A stretch of 64,000 bases of DNA, taken from contig NZ_QXFM01000100.1 of assembly GCF_003584015.1 (NCBI RefSeq), positions 1-64,000 of the forward strand, written 5' to 3'. Of the stretch, positions 62,684 through 64,000 are shown piece by piece. Position 1 is the stretch's first letter, and each line of letters begins with the position of its first letter. Origin of the DNA: Aurantiacibacter xanthus (GTDB lineage Bacteria > Pseudomonadota > Alphaproteobacteria > Sphingomonadales > Sphingomonadaceae). The translations under genes were made by a program, and so were the position numbers. The notes beneath the pieces were generated by a model, which had not been told where the DNA came from, did no database searches, and worked only from the letters and a program-made list of their open reading frames with translations.

Positions 62684-63271
62684 ATGAAACGCCTCCTCCC
62701 GATCCTCCTCCTCGCCCTCCCCCTCGCCGCCTGTGGGCAGGCCAATGGCGCGACCACCGACGAGCCCGTCGACCTCGCCGAGGCCGTCGCTGCCGCGCCG
62801 CGCGAGCTGGTGATGGAATCGCCCGAAACGCAGTTCGCCACCTGGACCGTCGCCGATAGCGGCCACGCCATTCACTTCGCCAACCCCGGCCAGCCGCCGC
62901 TGCTCACGCTCGACTGCCGCCTCGATGCCAAGCCGATCACCATGGCGATCATCCGCCACGCCCCCGCCCTACCGGGGCAGAGCGCGCTGTTCGCGGTGAT
63001 GGGCAATGGCCACGTCAGCCGCCTGCCCGCCGAGCCTACCCTCAAGGATAATGAATGGCGCTGGGAAGCCAGCCTGCCCGCTAGCGACGAAGGGCTCGAC
63101 CTGTTCATCGGCCCCGGCGACATGCGCGCGACCCTGCCCGGCAAGGGCGCCATCGCCATGCAGCCAAGCCGCATTCCCGGCGAGTTCGTCGAATGGTGCC
63201 GCGCGGGCGGCGAGACGGTGAACGCCCCGGTCGAGAAGACGAAGCCCGGTGAGACCTCGGAAAAAGCCTAA
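62684..63271 (+). CDS. Hypothetical lipoprotein
   Basis: A 195-residue protein with a lipoprotein signal (LPILLLALPLAAC, Cys17), an acidic linker and a beta-rich domain with LLTLDCRLDAKPITMAI and FVEWCRAGGE Cys residues. No recognised family. ATG at 62684 follows the repeat; the frame upstream (from 62621) lies in the repeat and is not convincing. Confidence 0.7.
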   Translation: MKRLLPILLLALPLAACGQANGATTDEPVDLAEAVAAAPRELVMESPETQFATWTVADSGHAIHFANPGQPPLLTLDCRLDAKPITMAIIRHAPALPGQSALFAVMGNGHVSRLPAEPTLKDNEWRWEASLPASDEGLDLFIGPGDMRATLPGKGAIAMQPSRIPGEFVEWCRAGGETVNAPVEKTKPGETSEKA

Positions 63272-63290
63272 GCACCGCTCGTGCCGAGGC

Positions 63291-63467
63291 CTTGTCTCGA
63301 AGCACTCAGGCAACAGCACTTTGGCCCTTCGAGACGCCTTCTGCCTGCGGCTTCAGGCTCCTCTGGACGAACGGGCATTGGCGGGCGGAAAGACCACCAC
63401 CAACCAAGCCTTCCGTTCGTGCTGAGGAAAGAGCGAAGCCGCAGGCTGAGGGCTTGTCTCGAAGCAC
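63291..63467. repeat. Intergenic repeat (CTTGTCTCGAAGCAC)
   Basis: A 15-base direct repeat CTTGTCTCGAAGCAC at 63291-63305 and 63453-63467, with the inverted pieces CTTCGAGACG (63328-63337) and a GCCTGCGGCTTCAGG / GAAGCCGCAGGC pair (about 63343-63357 and 63435-63446) between. It occupies the gap between the lipoprotein and the DsbD-like gene. Confidence 0.7.
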
Positions 63468-63483
63468 CCGACCGCAGAGCCGG

Positions 63484-64000
63484 CTATCGCGCCTTCGCCC
63501 GCTCGATCAGCATTTCGGGCGTCAGCACCTGCGGTAGCTTCTCGGGCTGCTGGTTCGGCACATACCATAGATAGAGCGGCACCCCCGCCGCGCCCTGCTG
63601 CTCAAGGAACTTCGTGATCGCAGGGTCGGCGCGCGTCCAGTCGCCGCGCATAGCCACCACCCCACCCGCTTCAAAGGCTTTGCGAACCTCGTCGCGCTCG
63701 ATCGCGACGCGCTCGTTGACCTTGCAGGTCAGGCACCAGTCGGCGGTGAACCATAGAAACACCGGCTTGCCCTGCGACTGCACCGTATCGTTGAGCACCA
63801 GTTCGTCGAAGGCGACGGGATGGTGAATGCTCTCTTCCGCGCCCGCGCTGGCCGGGTCGTAGGCGGCGGGCAGCGCGAAGGCGGCGAAGACCACAAACGG
63901 CGCGGCGATCAGGCCGAAGGCGGGCCAGGCGAGCTTGCCCCGACGTTGCAGCAGGCCCGTCACCAGCAGCCCCATCAACAGCCCCGCCACCAGCAGCAGC
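63484..64000 (-). CDS. dsbD: Thiol:disulfide interchange protein DsbD-like, C-terminal part (5' end outside window)
   Basis: The last about 172 residues of a protein that transfers electrons across the inner membrane. Membrane segments (LLMGLLVTGLL, WPAFGLIAAPFVVFAAFALP) are followed by a C-terminal thioredoxin domain with WFTADWCLTCKVNE, the CxxC active site, and VPLYLWYVPNQQPEKLPQVL. The N-terminal and most transmembrane parts lie beyond the right edge. Partner for the TlpA-like protein is possible. Confidence 0.88.
   Translation of the reverse strand, partial: LLLVAGLLMGLLVTGLLQRRGKLAWPAFGLIAAPFVVFAAFALPAAYDPASAGAEESIHHPVAFDELVLNDTVQSQGKPVFLWFTADWCLTCKVNERVAIERDEVRKAFEAGGVVAMRGDWTRADPAITKFLEQQGAAGVPLYLWYVPNQQPEKLPQVLTPEMLIERAKAR

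Overview
The window is GC-rich, gene-dense chromosomal DNA. Protein families and gene order point to an alphaproteobacterium of the order Sphingomonadales, most likely Erythrobacteraceae: a ctaC-ctaD-ctaB-(small ORF)-ctaG-ctaE cytochrome oxidase operon followed by DUF983, SURF1 and threonine synthase; serC-serA-hisZ-purA; argH-small lipoprotein-lysA; pyrE-pdxJ-acpS-lepB; and intergenic inverted repeats built around CCTTCGACAAGCTCAGG. This assignment is inference from content, not a database match. No phage, IS element, plasmid gene or CRISPR array was seen.

Layout. 1-8.5 kb: the 3' end of smc, two methyltransferases, soxR-ppk2 behind a SoxR-type operator, glutamate-cysteine ligase, rsmE, ubiA and a membrane methyltransferase. 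8.5-19.5 kb: bamB with a TPR partner, an alpha/beta hydrolase-glycosyltransferase pair divergent from selO, a lone astD, an EamA/RarD transporter, pyrC, ygfZ and a TetR regulator. 19.5-25.3 kb: an acetyltransferase, rplU-rpmA with leader and trailer hairpins, a lipoprotein, a 60-aa membrane protein, the pterin operon folB-(SDR-like fragment)-moaA-moaD-moaE, and a DUF1499 protein. 25.4-34.3 kb: an RNA methyltransferase, thrC and the complete aa3 oxidase structural and assembly operon. 34.5-40.2 kb: pyrE-pdxJ-acpS-lepB-AI-2E-DUF3089-ruvX. 40.2-44.7 kb: siroheme synthase-like cysG, lysA, a small lipoprotein, argH head-to-head with a TlpA-like lipoprotein, and tRNA-Val(TAC). 44.7-52.7 kb: a winged-helix regulator, purA, an esterase, hisZ, serA, serC. 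52.8-60 kb: an extensin-like lipoprotein, a FixJ-like pseudo-receiver regulator, and the Anbu cluster (Anbu peptidase, transglutaminase, alpha-E protein, ATP-grasp, alpha/beta hydrolase). 60-64 kb: a DUF3617 lipoprotein, uvrB, a 35-aa membrane protein, a lipoprotein, and the C-terminal part of a DsbD-like protein.

Most genes are core metabolism (pyrimidine, purine, serine, lysine, arginine, histidine, threonine, glutathione, ubiquinone, molybdopterin, respiration). The parts with the most open biology are the Anbu/ATP-grasp/alpha-E/transglutaminase cluster, where the family is known but substrate and product are not; two regulators that appear to keep receiver-like folds without phosphorylation chemistry; redox-coupled soxR-ppk2; the short SDR-like protein between folB and moaA; and several families of intergenic inverted repeats, one of which appears to supply the ribosome-binding site of acpS.

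Starts were chosen by domain boundaries and Shine-Dalgarno (SD) spacing and often lie inside the longest open frame. Several starts are TTG, GTG or possibly CTG. All function calls come from reading the sequence; no searches were run.
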